From NCBI RefSeq assembly GCF_900130055.1, contig NZ_FQXU01000005.1:495857-559856 (forward strand): 64,000 bases of DNA, written 5' to 3'. Below are positions 27,346-36,604 of this stretch, piece after piece. This DNA comes from Clostridium intestinale DSM 6191. Lineage in GTDB: Bacteria > Bacillota > Clostridia > Clostridiales > Clostridiaceae. The position numbers and the translations under genes were made by a program. Position 1 is the stretch's first letter. Every line of letters begins with the position of its first letter. A model generated the notes under the pieces. It saw nothing but the letters and a program-made list of their open reading frames with translations. It was not told the DNA's origin and made no database searches.

Positions 27346-28635
27346 TTATTTTTTTAAGTTACTTCTGATTTCCTTAAACTTTGGAAAGGCAGTTTTATAT
27401 AGAAAATATAACAACTTACTTCTGATTATATATATTTCTCCTATAAACTCTATGAAGTCACCACCAAAGCCTTTCTTAAACTTATATAGTCCAGAAAGAT
27501 TTTTGTTTGCTTCAGTAGGTTTAGGGGTTCCTCTAAAGTCATAAAGCTCTAAGCCTAAGTCAATTGAGTGCTTAATCATTTCCCATTGCATTAAATAATT
27601 AGGCATAGTATTTCTTAAGATATCGTGTGATGCACCATAGAGATACCAGGCTTTATTCCCATAGTGAGCATAGATAGCTCCACTTAAGTATATAGTTTTA
27701 CCTTCATATACACTTATGGAGGCGATTTTAGCTTTAGTTTCAAGTATCTGTCTGTCTAGATCTTTAATTGAGTTTTTTAGTTTATCACTTATATTTATGT
27801 TTGATGAGTCTTTGTTAAGTTTATCAAGAAGTATATCTTGTTTTGCTCTTAACTCGGTAAGTTTTGCATTCATATATGAAAAATCTTTTTCATAATCATA
27901 TTTAACTAAATACATGGTTATGTTAGGATGCAATTTATTTAAAAGTATATTAAAATAATTCCTGTCTCTTATTAAAAAACCATCTCGTTTGCCTGTTATT
28001 TTCATAAGTTCATAAAAGTTAGTTAATGTTTCCTGAGATATGTTAGTGGAATCATAACACTCAGTAGTTAAACCTCTAGAAGAAGCTGTTTTTATATTAC
28101 GTTTAGTAGTTGAAGAAAATTTATTAAATGTAGCTGCTTTTATAGTATCTTTATCCCATTTAGGAAGAGCTAGTCTAAAAACAGTCCCAGGTTGTATAGA
28201 ATCAAAATTAGTAGATGAGTTAACTTTGATTTTTTTTGAGGATAAAAATTTAAGTAATTTAGCCGACTTAGAGTTTATGGAGTCATTAACTTTGTAAGGA
28301 ATGTCAGGATCTAAAGTTATAAAAGCTATCTTATTATCTTTCATAAACTTATCTAGGTATCTAAAAAATTCTTCTAAGAGGGTTTCATTTTCATAATTAC
28401 AAATAAACCCTCTAGGAATATAACCTATATATCTAGGTAGAAAGGGCAGTTTTCTTATTAGGATTAAAGAACTTAGAACCATCTCATCGGTGTTTTCTTT
28501 AAAGCCTCCAATATATTTAGAAATCCAACTTTCTTTAACTTCTCCCCAGTTAGAACATTGAAATAAATGCCCTTTTTGAGAAGAATAGTTGAAATTATTA
28601 AGTTCATCTTTTGATATATCTTTAAAAATATACAT
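27346..28635 (-). CDS. FemAB/FemX-family peptidoglycan bridge ligase
   Basis: 429 residues. FemABX motifs: FQCSNWGEVKESW near the N-terminus, IGYIPRGF near 90, LPKWDKDTIKAAT and TKRNIKTASSRG in the first GNAT-like half, and KAWYLYGASHDILRNTMPNY with LYDFRGTPKP in the second. A coiled-coil insert (about residues 255-300) is the helical arm typical of FemX. These enzymes use aminoacyl-tRNA to add an amino acid to the lysine or DAP side chain of lipid II precursors. The start codon's Shine-Dalgarno site lies in a strong hairpin (28642-28670). Confidence 0.88.
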   Translation of the reverse strand: MYIFKDISKDELNNFNYSSQKGHLFQCSNWGEVKESWISKYIGGFKENTDEMVLSSLILIRKLPFLPRYIGYIPRGFICNYENETLLEEFFRYLDKFMKDNKIAFITLDPDIPYKVNDSINSKSAKLLKFLSSKKIKVNSSTNFDSIQPGTVFRLALPKWDKDTIKAATFNKFSSTTKRNIKTASSRGLTTECYDSTNISQETLTNFYELMKITGKRDGFLIRDRNYFNILLNKLHPNITMYLVKYDYEKDFSYMNAKLTELRAKQDILLDKLNKDSSNINISDKLKNSIKDLDRQILETKAKIASISVYEGKTIYLSGAIYAHYGNKAWYLYGASHDILRNTMPNYLMQWEMIKHSIDLGLELYDFRGTPKPTEANKNLSGLYKFKKGFGGDFIEFIGEIYIIRSKLLYFLYKTAFPKFKEIRSNLKK

Positions 28636-28641
28636 ATTAAA

Positions 28642-28670
28642 ACCTCCTAGGAAAAGAGTTCCTAGGAGGT
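28642..28670 (-). promoter_or_regulatory. Hairpin enclosing the FemX ribosome binding site
   Basis: A perfect 12-bp stem (28642-28653 with 28659-28670) with a 5-nt loop. On the minus-strand mRNA its 3' arm contains AGGAGG, seven bases before the FemX ATG at 28635. There is no long U run, so it looks more like an RBS-occluding element than a plain terminator, although partial termination is possible. Confidence 0.7.
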
Positions 28671-28705
28671 ATTTTATAATACTGATGTATCAAAATAACT
28701 AGATA

Positions 28706-28723
28706 TTGTATCTAAGTTGTAAA
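28706..28723 (-). repeat. 18-nt repeat, copy 2 (after the propeller gene)
   Basis: Exact second copy of TTGTATCTAAGTTGTAAA; on the transcribed strand it begins directly after the stop codon at 28724-28726. Confidence 0.85.
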
Positions 28724-29878
28724 TTATTTGAAGGAGAAAGTATAGATAACATTGTTTCCATTATAGCCATCAGTGATTTGAAAAGCTAGTTTGTTATCGT
28801 TACTCCAGCTTATGTTTGAGATAGAGTTTTTGTTTCGAAATATTTCTGTAGCAGTTAAGTTAGGATCATTTAAATTAATTACACTTAACTTTGCTAAATT
28901 ACCATTTTCAACTAATGACAACATGCTTTTATCATTACTAATGTTAATATAAAACCATGTTGAAGATGATGTGATTGTTTTAAGCTTTTTATGTTTTTCA
29001 GTATCATATATAAATATAGAGTTTTCATCTATATTAGTAAGTAGAAGTAGATTATTATTGATAACGTATATTTCAGGACTAAGATACTTATCACTAAGTA
29101 TTTTTTCAGGGGTCATATCTTTTTTACTCATCTTGTAAATTGAATACATACCTAATTTATAATCGTAATAAGAAAAATAATAAGTTGAACCATCATTTGA
29201 TATAAAAATTGATGATATTTCAGCTGTATTTATTCCTGAAGATTTATCAAGAAAAGTGTGAGTGCTTTTGCTTTCAATATCATAAATGACTAAACTGTTA
29301 GAAGTATATGATTTTGCTATAAATCCACTACCATCAGGAAGCCACCTCATAGGATACAATCCGTCTAGAATTGGGGTAGAGGTATTATCTAGAAGGGAAT
29401 AATAATAATATCTATTTCGATAGTTATACATTTTTTTATATTCATCTGGATTAAGACCTCTAATAAATTCATTAGTGTATTCTTCTGTACTTTCATATAA
29501 AAATCCATTGCCTAAAGGGGATACCTTGAAATCAGAAGATAAATTTTTAATATCTAGTTTTGTAGAAGAATTAGTTTTTGTATTTAAGATCTCTACATAG
29601 ACATTTGAAGGGTAAGAAAAAAACATGCTTGCTAGAATAATTTCATCATTATTTATCCAGAAACTGTTGTCAAAAGTTTTATCAATATTAAAGCTGTCTG
29701 TAGAATCTATTTTAACATAAGAGGAAGAGTCCTCAATAGATGAAATATTAATAGGTCTATCATTAAGTACTATAGTATTTGTTTTTTTTCTAAAAATAGA
29801 TGTTGGATTAAACCATAATGAAAGTATAGAGAAAGAAATAAATAAGACTAAAACTTTTAATACAAAATGTTTTTTCAT
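28724..29878 (-). CDS. Membrane-anchored beta-propeller-like protein
   Basis: 384 residues with one N-terminal signal/anchor helix (about 7-25) and an outside domain of repeated blades ending in patterns like FIYDTEKHKKLKTI and LSVINLNDPNLTATEI, similar to TolB/YncE-type propellers. Several blades begin with the SxDGSxxYFSYYD-like pattern. Exact family not assigned. It lies between the sensor kinase (its ATG sits 2 bases beyond the kinase stop, which supplies the GGAGG) and the FemX gene, so it may sense or bind a cell-wall component. Confidence 0.7.
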   Translation of the reverse strand: MKKHFVLKVLVLFISFSILSLWFNPTSIFRKKTNTIVLNDRPINISSIEDSSSYVKIDSTDSFNIDKTFDNSFWINNDEIILASMFFSYPSNVYVEILNTKTNSSTKLDIKNLSSDFKVSPLGNGFLYESTEEYTNEFIRGLNPDEYKKMYNYRNRYYYYSLLDNTSTPILDGLYPMRWLPDGSGFIAKSYTSNSLVIYDIESKSTHTFLDKSSGINTAEISSIFISNDGSTYYFSYYDYKLGMYSIYKMSKKDMTPEKILSDKYLSPEIYVINNNLLLLTNIDENSIFIYDTEKHKKLKTITSSSTWFYINISNDKSMLSLVENGNLAKLSVINLNDPNLTATEIFRNKNSISNISWSNDNKLAFQITDGYNGNNVIYTFSFK

Positions 29879-29880
29879 CT

Positions 29881-31335
29881 CTAAACCTCCATTTTAGGAA
29901 AAGTAAGTGTAACCTTAGTTCCAACATTGACCTTACTTTTAATATCTATAGAAGCATTGTGTTTAGTTAAAATGTTTTTAACAATGCTTAACCCTAAACC
30001 TGTACTTCCTTTTTCTTTAGACTCAATCTTAGTAGCTCTATAAAAAGGTGAAAATATATTTTCTAGCTCAGTTTGTTTAATACCTATACCTTCATCTTGA
30101 ACTATAAGTTTATAAGATGAATTTTCAGTTAAAGAAGTAATCTTAATAGAAGAGTTAGGATAACCGTATTTTATAGAGTTATCTAGAATATTTATTATAA
30201 CTTCTTTAATCTTATCTTCATCACCATATATAGTCATATCAGCAAGTACATTTAAGTTTATAGATATACCATATCTATGAGCCTTAATACTTAGTTCTTC
30301 TGCAGTACTTTTTATGACTTTAGATAAGTTTAATTCTTTAAACTCATAACTAAAATCATTTGATGAGCTTTTAGATAGTTCGAGAAGTTGAACAACCATA
30401 CGATTTAATCTATTTCCTTCAGAAACAATCTTATTAACGCCTCTATTAAAAAACTCTTCATCTGTAAAACCGTTATCTTTTAAGATTTCACCATAACCAA
30501 CAATTGTTGTTATAGGAGTTTTAAGTTCATGAGTAACATTGTCAAAGAAGTTTTTTTGCTGAGCAGACAACTCTTTCAAAGTATCTCTATCTTTACTTAT
30601 GATGTCTAGTTGACTCTTTATCTTATCAACCATGAGTTTAAAACTCTTACTTAACTTACTTACTTCATCTTTGTTAGAGTTAGTTTTAAGGGAGACATTC
30701 CAGTTGCCTTCTGTAATCTTTTCTGCTTGAGTTGTAAGAGTTGTTATGGGTTTTGTTATTTGCTTAGAAATTAAGTAAGAAAGAAACACACTTACAATGA
30801 ATATAAACACAGAAACTGGAATAACTCTGTTTAAGAAGCCGTAACTTTGACTAAATAAGTAAGTATAATCTCTAGAATATCTCATAACAGCGATAACTCC
30901 ATCATTACTAACTATTGGATAAGAAAAATAAACTGTAGTTTCTTGGTTTTTGTTATCAATAGTATAGGATATGTTTCCAGCTAAGGCTTGAGTTAAATCT
31001 TTAGAGTTAGTCAAAGAACTATTTCCCATAGAGTATAAAACTTGAGAGCCAGTGTTATATAAAGTTACACTAGTACCTAGCTTATTACTGATTTCTTTAG
31101 ATAGGTTAGGGGCTTCAATCCTAATAGAAGTCTCATTAAGCTCTATTGTTTTTCCCAGGAAATATTGCTTCAAATATAAATCAATACCATTTTTGGTATC
31201 AGTTACTTCTTTATTAATAAAATACTCATTATTACTATTTAAAACTTCGTAAGATGAACTTATTAAAGCCATTAGGGAAATAGATGTAATAAATATAAAT
31301 GAGATTAAAAGTTTGTTTCTTATAGATAAACTCAT
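29881..31335 (-). CDS. Sensor histidine kinase (HAMP, HisKA, HATPase)
   Basis: 484 residues from ATG 31335 (GAGGTG upstream). Two membrane helices flank a ~130-residue extracytoplasmic sensor domain, then HAMP (KQITKPITTL), HisKA with FFDNVTHELKTPITTI (phospho-His ~265), and an HATPase domain with DNSIKYG, DEGIGIK and GLGLSIVK. It is paired with the OmpR-type regulator 9 bases upstream, in the order regulator then kinase. Neighbouring FemX and racemase-like genes suggest it reports on the cell wall. Confidence 0.92.
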   Translation of the reverse strand: MSLSIRNKLLISFIFITSISLMALISSSYEVLNSNNEYFINKEVTDTKNGIDLYLKQYFLGKTIELNETSIRIEAPNLSKEISNKLGTSVTLYNTGSQVLYSMGNSSLTNSKDLTQALAGNISYTIDNKNQETTVYFSYPIVSNDGVIAVMRYSRDYTYLFSQSYGFLNRVIPVSVFIFIVSVFLSYLISKQITKPITTLTTQAEKITEGNWNVSLKTNSNKDEVSKLSKSFKLMVDKIKSQLDIISKDRDTLKELSAQQKNFFDNVTHELKTPITTIVGYGEILKDNGFTDEEFFNRGVNKIVSEGNRLNRMVVQLLELSKSSSNDFSYEFKELNLSKVIKSTAEELSIKAHRYGISINLNVLADMTIYGDEDKIKEVIINILDNSIKYGYPNSSIKITSLTENSSYKLIVQDEGIGIKQTELENIFSPFYRATKIESKEKGSTGLGLSIVKNILTKHNASIDIKSKVNVGTKVTLTFPKMEV

Positions 31336-31344
31336 ATTCACCTC

Positions 31345-32040
31345 TTAATTAACAAGCTTATAGCCAATGCCAAAAGCTGTTTCTATAATAGAGTTGTTCT
31401 TATTTTCATCAAGTTTTTTTCTTACTCTTTGAACATGGATATCAACAGTTCTAGTATCACATACAAAATCTATTCCCCACACACTATCTAAAATCTGACT
31501 TCTTGAAAGTATTCTTCCTTTATTTTGAGCTAAGTAAAGTAGTAGGTCATACTCTTTATTAGTTAAGTCAACAATACTATTATCCTTAATTACAGAACGC
31601 TCATCTGTATGAATTTCTATATTATCTCTTAATTTAATTACATTAGAGTTATAAGAAGAAACATTAGAAGAGATTAGTTCAATTCTCCTAAACAAAGCTT
31701 TAACTCTTGCTATAACTTCTCTTATATTAAAGGGTTTAGTTATATAATCATCAGCACCTAATTCAATTCCTAAAATCTTATCTACTGGATCAGATTTAGC
31801 TGTTATCATAATTATAGGTACATTGTAGTTTTTAGTTATTAATTTACATAAATCCAAACCATTTATATCAGGTAACATTAAATCTAAAATAACTAAGTTA
31901 GGAATAAACTTATCTAATAGCTCACGAGCCATAGTTCCATTATTAGCAACTTTAGTCACAAAACCCTCTTTACTAAGAGCATAAGAAAGAATATCTCCTA
32001 TAGACTCTTCATCTTCAACAATCAAAATTTTTTTATTCAT
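31345..32040 (-). CDS. OmpR/PhoB-family response regulator
   Basis: 231 residues from ATG 32040 (GAGGTG upstream). Receiver with VEDEE, phospho-Asp in LVILDLMLPD (~52) and KPF (~101); C-terminal winged helix with LTNKEYDLLLYLAQN and CDTRTVDIHVQRVRKKL. First gene of the leftward cassette. The 250 bases to the divergent chemoreceptor gene must hold its promoter; none was clearly identified. Confidence 0.93.
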   Translation of the reverse strand: MNKKILIVEDEESIGDILSYALSKEGFVTKVANNGTMARELLDKFIPNLVILDLMLPDINGLDLCKLITKNYNVPIIMITAKSDPVDKILGIELGADDYITKPFNIREVIARVKALFRRIELISSNVSSYNSNVIKLRDNIEIHTDERSVIKDNSIVDLTNKEYDLLLYLAQNKGRILSRSQILDSVWGIDFVCDTRTVDIHVQRVRKKLDENKNNSIIETAFGIGYKLVN

Positions 32041-32299
32041 GTTTAACACCTCGCATAAACATAGCTTAAACTTATTTTAGCATATAATACTTAATTTAAA
32101 GATAGGAACACCTAATTTGTTACAATACTGATACAAGTTAAGATAAAAGATTAATAATTATTTTAAAATATTTAAATAATAGTAAAAATTACATTTATAT
32201 AGTAGCTTAAGTGTGATAAAATAATGTCGATAATTAAAACACAGGCATGATAAATAATACGGAGTTTTGTCATTTATCACAATAAAAGGGGGAATTTAA

Positions 32300-34303
32300 T
32301 TGCCTAGAAACAGGAAAATGAACATAAGAGGGATACGTACTAAGCTTATGGTTAGTCTTATATCCATATGTCTAATACCATTAGTTATATTAGGATTGTC
32401 AAATTATAGACAAGCAAAAAACACTTTAAGTAAAAATTTCGAACTTACAAGTAAACAAACAGTACATGAAATTAATACATCACTTAATTATTACTTTGAT
32501 GCGATGTCTATTCAACTAAAGATGGCAAGTCAAAATGTTAACTTTACAAAACCAGAAGGTACTGCTGATAGAAGTCAGTATACTGAAGCTTACTTAAAAG
32601 ATATAAAAGCAAGTAATGTTGATGTTTTAAATGCTTATTATGGTACAGAAAGTGGAAAGTTTTTAGTTTACCCTAAAGTTGAATTACCTAGCGACTTTAA
32701 CCATAAAGAAAGAGATTGGTATAAAGAAGCTATTAAAAATAAAGGAAAAGTTTTCTATACAAGTCCCTATGTAGATGTAGCAACCGGACAAACAGTTGTA
32801 AGTTTAGTTCAAACTGTAGAAGATAATGGTACTATTGTAGGGGTTGTAGGAGTTGATGTTTCACTTGAGAGAATGACAAATGTTTTTGAAAGTTCTAAAG
32901 TTGGAAAAAATGGCTATGCGTATATAAGCGATAGTAACGGAATTATAATAGCACACCCAAATAAAGAGATAGTAGGTACAGAAGAAGCAAGTAAGCTTTC
33001 AGTTTGGAATTACATAAAAACAAGCACAAGTGGATTTACAGATTATGAATATAATGGTGATAAGAAGTATGCAACTTTCACAACTAATGAAAACACTGGT
33101 TGGAAGATAATTGGTTCAATGAGTGAAGATGAAATAAGTGAAGATGTAAATTCAATAAATAATGCAATGTTTATTACAATAGGTGTAATGATTTTAATAT
33201 CAACTATCTTATCATATTTTTTAAGTAAATCAATGGCAAGTCATGCAAAGGCATTAAGAGATGCCTTTAGTAAAACAGCAAAAGGTGACTTAACAACTCG
33301 AGTAGATATAAAGTCAGGAGATGAATTTGGATTCTTAGGAAAAGACTTCAATATGATGATAGATAATATATCTGGTCTTATGTCAGAAGTTAAAGTGTCA
33401 TCAGAAGTTGTATTAGAAACTTCAACAAACCTTGCAGCTATGGCAGGAGAAACAACAATATCCATAACTCAAGTTTCTAGAGCAATAGAAGAAATATCTC
33501 AAGGTGCTACAGAACAAGCATCTAATGCTCAAGATGGTGCAATGGGTATGAGTGTATTATCAGAAGGAATAGATGAAATTGCAGATACCACAAACCATTT
33601 AGAACAAGTAGCCTATGATGCATTAGATTTAGGACACATTGGATTAGATGTAGTTAAGGAACTTGCAGGTAAGTCAGACAGGACTAAAGAAGCTTCTAAT
33701 GAAGTTAGTCAAATAGTTACAGACATGAGTCAGAAAACAGAACAAATTAATATGATTTCTGATGCTATAGCAGATATTACTGAACAAACAAACCTTTTAT
33801 CTTTAAATGCAAGCATTGAAGCTGCAAGAGCAGGTGAAGCTGGAAGAGGTTTTGCAGTAGTAGCAGATGAAATAAGAAAACTTGCAGAACAGTCTAAACA
33901 ATCAACAGAGGAAATCAGAAAAATAATTGAAAGCATACAAACTATGTCTAAAAATGCAGCTAAGGCAATGAATGAATCAAATGATTTAGTAAAAGATCAG
34001 GATATAGCAGTAGAAGAGACAGAAAAGATATTCATGAAAATATTGGATGCTATAAATGATTTGACTGAAAGAATCAAACAAATAGGTAGTTCGGCAAAAG
34101 TAATTGATGCTAAAAAAGATGAAGTAGTAGGTCAAATTGAAAATATATCTTCTGTATCAGAAGAAACTGCTTCAGCATCAGAAGAAGTATCAGCTTCAAC
34201 AGAAGAAATAAATGCAACTATGGACGAAGTTACAAGATATGCACAAGATCTTCAAGAGTTAGCTAAAGCTCTTGAATTAGGAATACAAAGATTTAAATTA
34301 TAG
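32300..34303 (+). CDS. Methyl-accepting chemotaxis protein
   Basis: 667 residues from TTG 32300 with AAAGGGGG upstream (an ATG seven codons in is an alternative). First helix ~14-35, a dCache-like outside domain ([26 protein letters not shown]-type and DVSLERM segments), second helix ~290-310, HAMP, and the signalling hairpin with the highly conserved tip [19 protein letters not shown]. It would report to CheA/CheW encoded elsewhere. A dyad TGATAAAT...ATTTATCA lies just before the gene. A terminator follows the stop. Confidence 0.93.
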   Translation: MPRNRKMNIRGIRTKLMVSLISICLIPLVILGLSNYRQAKNTLSKNFELTSKQTVHEINTSLNYYFDAMSIQLKMASQNVNFTKPEGTADRSQYTEAYLKDIKASNVDVLNAYYGTESGKFLVYPKVELPSDFNHKERDWYKEAIKNKGKVFYTSPYVDVATGQTVVSLVQTVEDNGTIVGVVGVDVSLERMTNVFESSKVGKNGYAYISDSNGIIIAHPNKEIVGTEEASKLSVWNYIKTSTSGFTDYEYNGDKKYATFTTNENTGWKIIGSMSEDEISEDVNSINNAMFITIGVMILISTILSYFLSKSMASHAKALRDAFSKTAKGDLTTRVDIKSGDEFGFLGKDFNMMIDNISGLMSEVKVSSEVVLETSTNLAAMAGETTISITQVSRAIEEISQGATEQASNAQDGAMGMSVLSEGIDEIADTTNHLEQVAYDALDLGHIGLDVVKELAGKSDRTKEASNEVSQIVTDMSQKTEQINMISDAIADITEQTNLLSLNASIEAARAGEAGRGFAVVADEIRKLAEQSKQSTEEIRKIIESIQTMSKNAAKAMNESNDLVKDQDIAVEETEKIFMKILDAINDLTERIKQIGSSAKVIDAKKDEVVGQIENISSVSEETASASEEVSASTEEINATMDEVTRYAQDLQELAKALELGIQRFKL

Positions 34304-34307
34304 TAAA

Positions 34308-34342
34308 AAAGGTCATTCTACTTAGGTGGAATGGCCTTTTTA
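34308..34342 (+). terminator. Terminator after the chemoreceptor gene
   Basis: Stem GGTCATTC (34311-34318) with GAATGGCC (34329-34336), one G-U pair, extended by A/T pairs and followed by a T run. Confidence 0.8.
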
Positions 34343-34401
34343 TTTTATCGATATGAAATAAGTAAAAAATATTATTATATAAAAATAATTATGAGAAAAT
34401 A

Positions 34402-34430
34402 TTGTAAAATAGCCTATAAAATAGTATAAT
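34402..34430 (+). promoter_or_regulatory. Sigma-A promoter of the diguanylate cyclase gene
   Basis: TTGTAA (34402-34407), 17 bp, TATAAT (34425-34430), 31 bases before the ATG. Confidence 0.65.
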
Positions 34431-34461
34431 TTTAAAAAGTAATATTTTAGGGGGTGAAATT

Positions 34462-35562
34462 ATGGTTAGTGAATTATTTATAAATACACTGTTACTTATT
34501 TCTTTTACATTCATAGGAGAACATTTATTAAAGGAATTACCTCAAAATATTATGAAAGATGTAAAAGAAAGAATATTATTAGGAATAGCTGGAGGAATAT
34601 TAGGTATTTTCATGATGATCTATACCATAAATATTGTTCAAACGCAAACATTCTTAGATCTTAGAATATTAACTATAATGATTGTGGATATAGTAGGGGG
34701 AATAGCAAGCGCTGCAATATCAGGAGTAATTATTTTATTTTTTCGTATAAATTATTTTGGATTAAATCAATCTTCTTTAGTTGCAATTATTCAAGTGATA
34801 TTGTGTCTAATATGCTTTTATATTCTAAATAAAAAAATTAAAGAGTTTAATAAAAGATGGTTTACAGCCTTGGGAATTTCATGGGTGATTTTATTTTTAA
34901 CTTATGGATATTTGTTAAATGAAGTAGAAAAAAAATATTTAATTATATCAGAATTTTCTATAGCCTTTTTACTAGCAGGAACACTAGAATATTTTTTATT
35001 AAAATACGTTCAGGAATCCAATGAACTCTATAGAATATACAAAAAAAATTCCACTCAAGATTTTTTAACTGGACTAAATAATACGAGGAATTTTGATAAA
35101 TTAGTAAATGAAACTTTTGTACAAGCTAAGGAAAATAAATTTGATTTATCTTGTTTTATGGTAGATATAGATCATTTTAAAAAAGTAAACGATACTTATG
35201 GACATCCTGTAGGAGATATAGTTCTAAAGGAATTAGCATATATTCTTAAAAATAACTGTAGATCTTTTGATATTATAGGTAGAGTTGGAGGAGAAGAGTT
35301 TTGTATATTGCTTTTAGATTGTGGACAAGAAGAAGCCTTTCAAATAGCATCAAGAATAAGAAAAGCAGTAAAAATATATGATTTTGAAATTGGGAATAAA
35401 GAGTATATTAACATAACTGTATCCATAGGAGTATCAACTTATCCAGATAAAGTATTTGATTTAGATAAGTTAAAGGAAATGGCAGATAGAGCACTATATA
35501 CAGCAAAAAGAACTGGAAGAGATAAGATTTGTAATGATGATAGATGTATATTTGAGATATAG
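34462..35562 (+). CDS. Diguanylate cyclase with 5TM sensor (5TMR-LYT)
   Basis: 366 residues. The N-terminal ~190 residues form five to six helices in the 5TMR-LYT pattern. The C-terminal GGDEF domain has DIDHFKKVNDTYGHPVGD and the active site RVGGEEF (GGEEF, active form). An RSFD five residues before it fits the inhibitory RxxD site, so c-di-GMP feedback is likely. It makes cyclic di-GMP from two GTP. Monocistronic with its own promoter. Confidence 0.93.
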   Translation: MVSELFINTLLLISFTFIGEHLLKELPQNIMKDVKERILLGIAGGILGIFMMIYTINIVQTQTFLDLRILTIMIVDIVGGIASAAISGVIILFFRINYFGLNQSSLVAIIQVILCLICFYILNKKIKEFNKRWFTALGISWVILFLTYGYLLNEVEKKYLIISEFSIAFLLAGTLEYFLLKYVQESNELYRIYKKNSTQDFLTGLNNTRNFDKLVNETFVQAKENKFDLSCFMVDIDHFKKVNDTYGHPVGDIVLKELAYILKNNCRSFDIIGRVGGEEFCILLLDCGQEEAFQIASRIRKAVKIYDFEIGNKEYINITVSIGVSTYPDKVFDLDKLKEMADRALYTAKRTGRDKICNDDRCIFEI

Positions 35563-35632
35563 TAATTTTAGCTAAAAGAGTGAGACAAACTTATTAAAAG
35601 AAGATTTGTAGCACTCTTTTTATGAGATAAAA

Positions 35633-36487
35633 TTACATATATTTGTTTTTTCTAAATAAATATATTTCTATGATTATTATTAAAATTAATAAAACCATAG
35701 ATAAGGTAAAACCATAATAGTTATGAAGAAGAGGCATAATATCAAAGTTCATACCAAATATACCTGTAATTATAGTTGCAGGTAGGGATATAACAGTAAT
35801 TATAGTTAAAACTTGCATTGTTTTATTCATCTTATTAGATGATAGGGAGTTATACATATCTATACAAGAATATATGGAGGATTCTATATTTTCAACCATG
35901 TTTATAGTATTATCTAGAACAAAAATCAACTTTTCATATAGAGGTAAATCGTCTAACTCATCATCAAGATAACTTATCATAGACTTATAGAAAGTAGTAT
36001 TTCTTTTTATTAAGGAACTTTCTTTTTTCATTATAAGAAGTTTTTTGAAATCAATATGACCTTTATCTATAGCTTTCTCAAATAGTTCATTTAAATCATC
36101 TTCTAAACCTAATAAGGTATCAGTGTAGGTTATAGCTAGATATTGAAAAAGGAAAAGTAATATAATTTTAGCATCAAACCTACCATAGATAGAGCCTTTT
36201 TCTTTTAAAAAATCTATAAAATCATCTTCTTCAAAATCTAAAATAAGAATATCATTATCTATAACTGCACGTATTTGTATATTGAGATTATTAGTATTAT
36301 AGGGAATCTTTAAAAATATGTTCTTTTTATCCTTTACAACTATATCAGTATGTATATTAGTAGTAAATTTTTCGCCCATACTTATGGTGTGATCTTCATC
36401 AATTATATAAGAAACTAAATTTGGAATATCTTTATTCAATTCTTTATCATATTCAATATTTAAATCGGAGAAAATAAGTGTGCTCAT
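35633..36487 (-). CDS. CorA-family magnesium transporter
   Basis: 284 residues, near the short end of the family. A large cytoplasmic N-terminal domain is followed by two C-terminal helices; the GMN selectivity motif sits in ITGIFGMNFDIMP at the end of the first helix (~249). Likely a Mg2+ or divalent cation channel. No M-box or other magnesium riboswitch was found upstream (minus strand). Confidence 0.9.
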   Translation of the reverse strand: MSTLIFSDLNIEYDKELNKDIPNLVSYIIDEDHTISMGEKFTTNIHTDIVVKDKKNIFLKIPYNTNNLNIQIRAVIDNDILILDFEEDDFIDFLKEKGSIYGRFDAKIILLFLFQYLAITYTDTLLGLEDDLNELFEKAIDKGHIDFKKLLIMKKESSLIKRNTTFYKSMISYLDDELDDLPLYEKLIFVLDNTINMVENIESSIYSCIDMYNSLSSNKMNKTMQVLTIITVISLPATIITGIFGMNFDIMPLLHNYYGFTLSMVLLILIIIIEIYLFRKNKYM

Positions 36488-36604
36488 GTATTCACCATCC
36501 TTAAAAATAATTTTAACACAAATAATATATAGAGCAACTTTAAAAAAATTAGTAAGTAATATATAATTAGCTTAAATATAAACTAAAATATTGGAGGTAG
36601 TCTA

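Noticed and set aside
32249..32279. c-di-GMP riboswitch before the chemoreceptor gene
   Set aside because: There is a TGATAAAT...ATTTATCA dyad, but none of the conserved GEMM-I or GEMM-II core strings.
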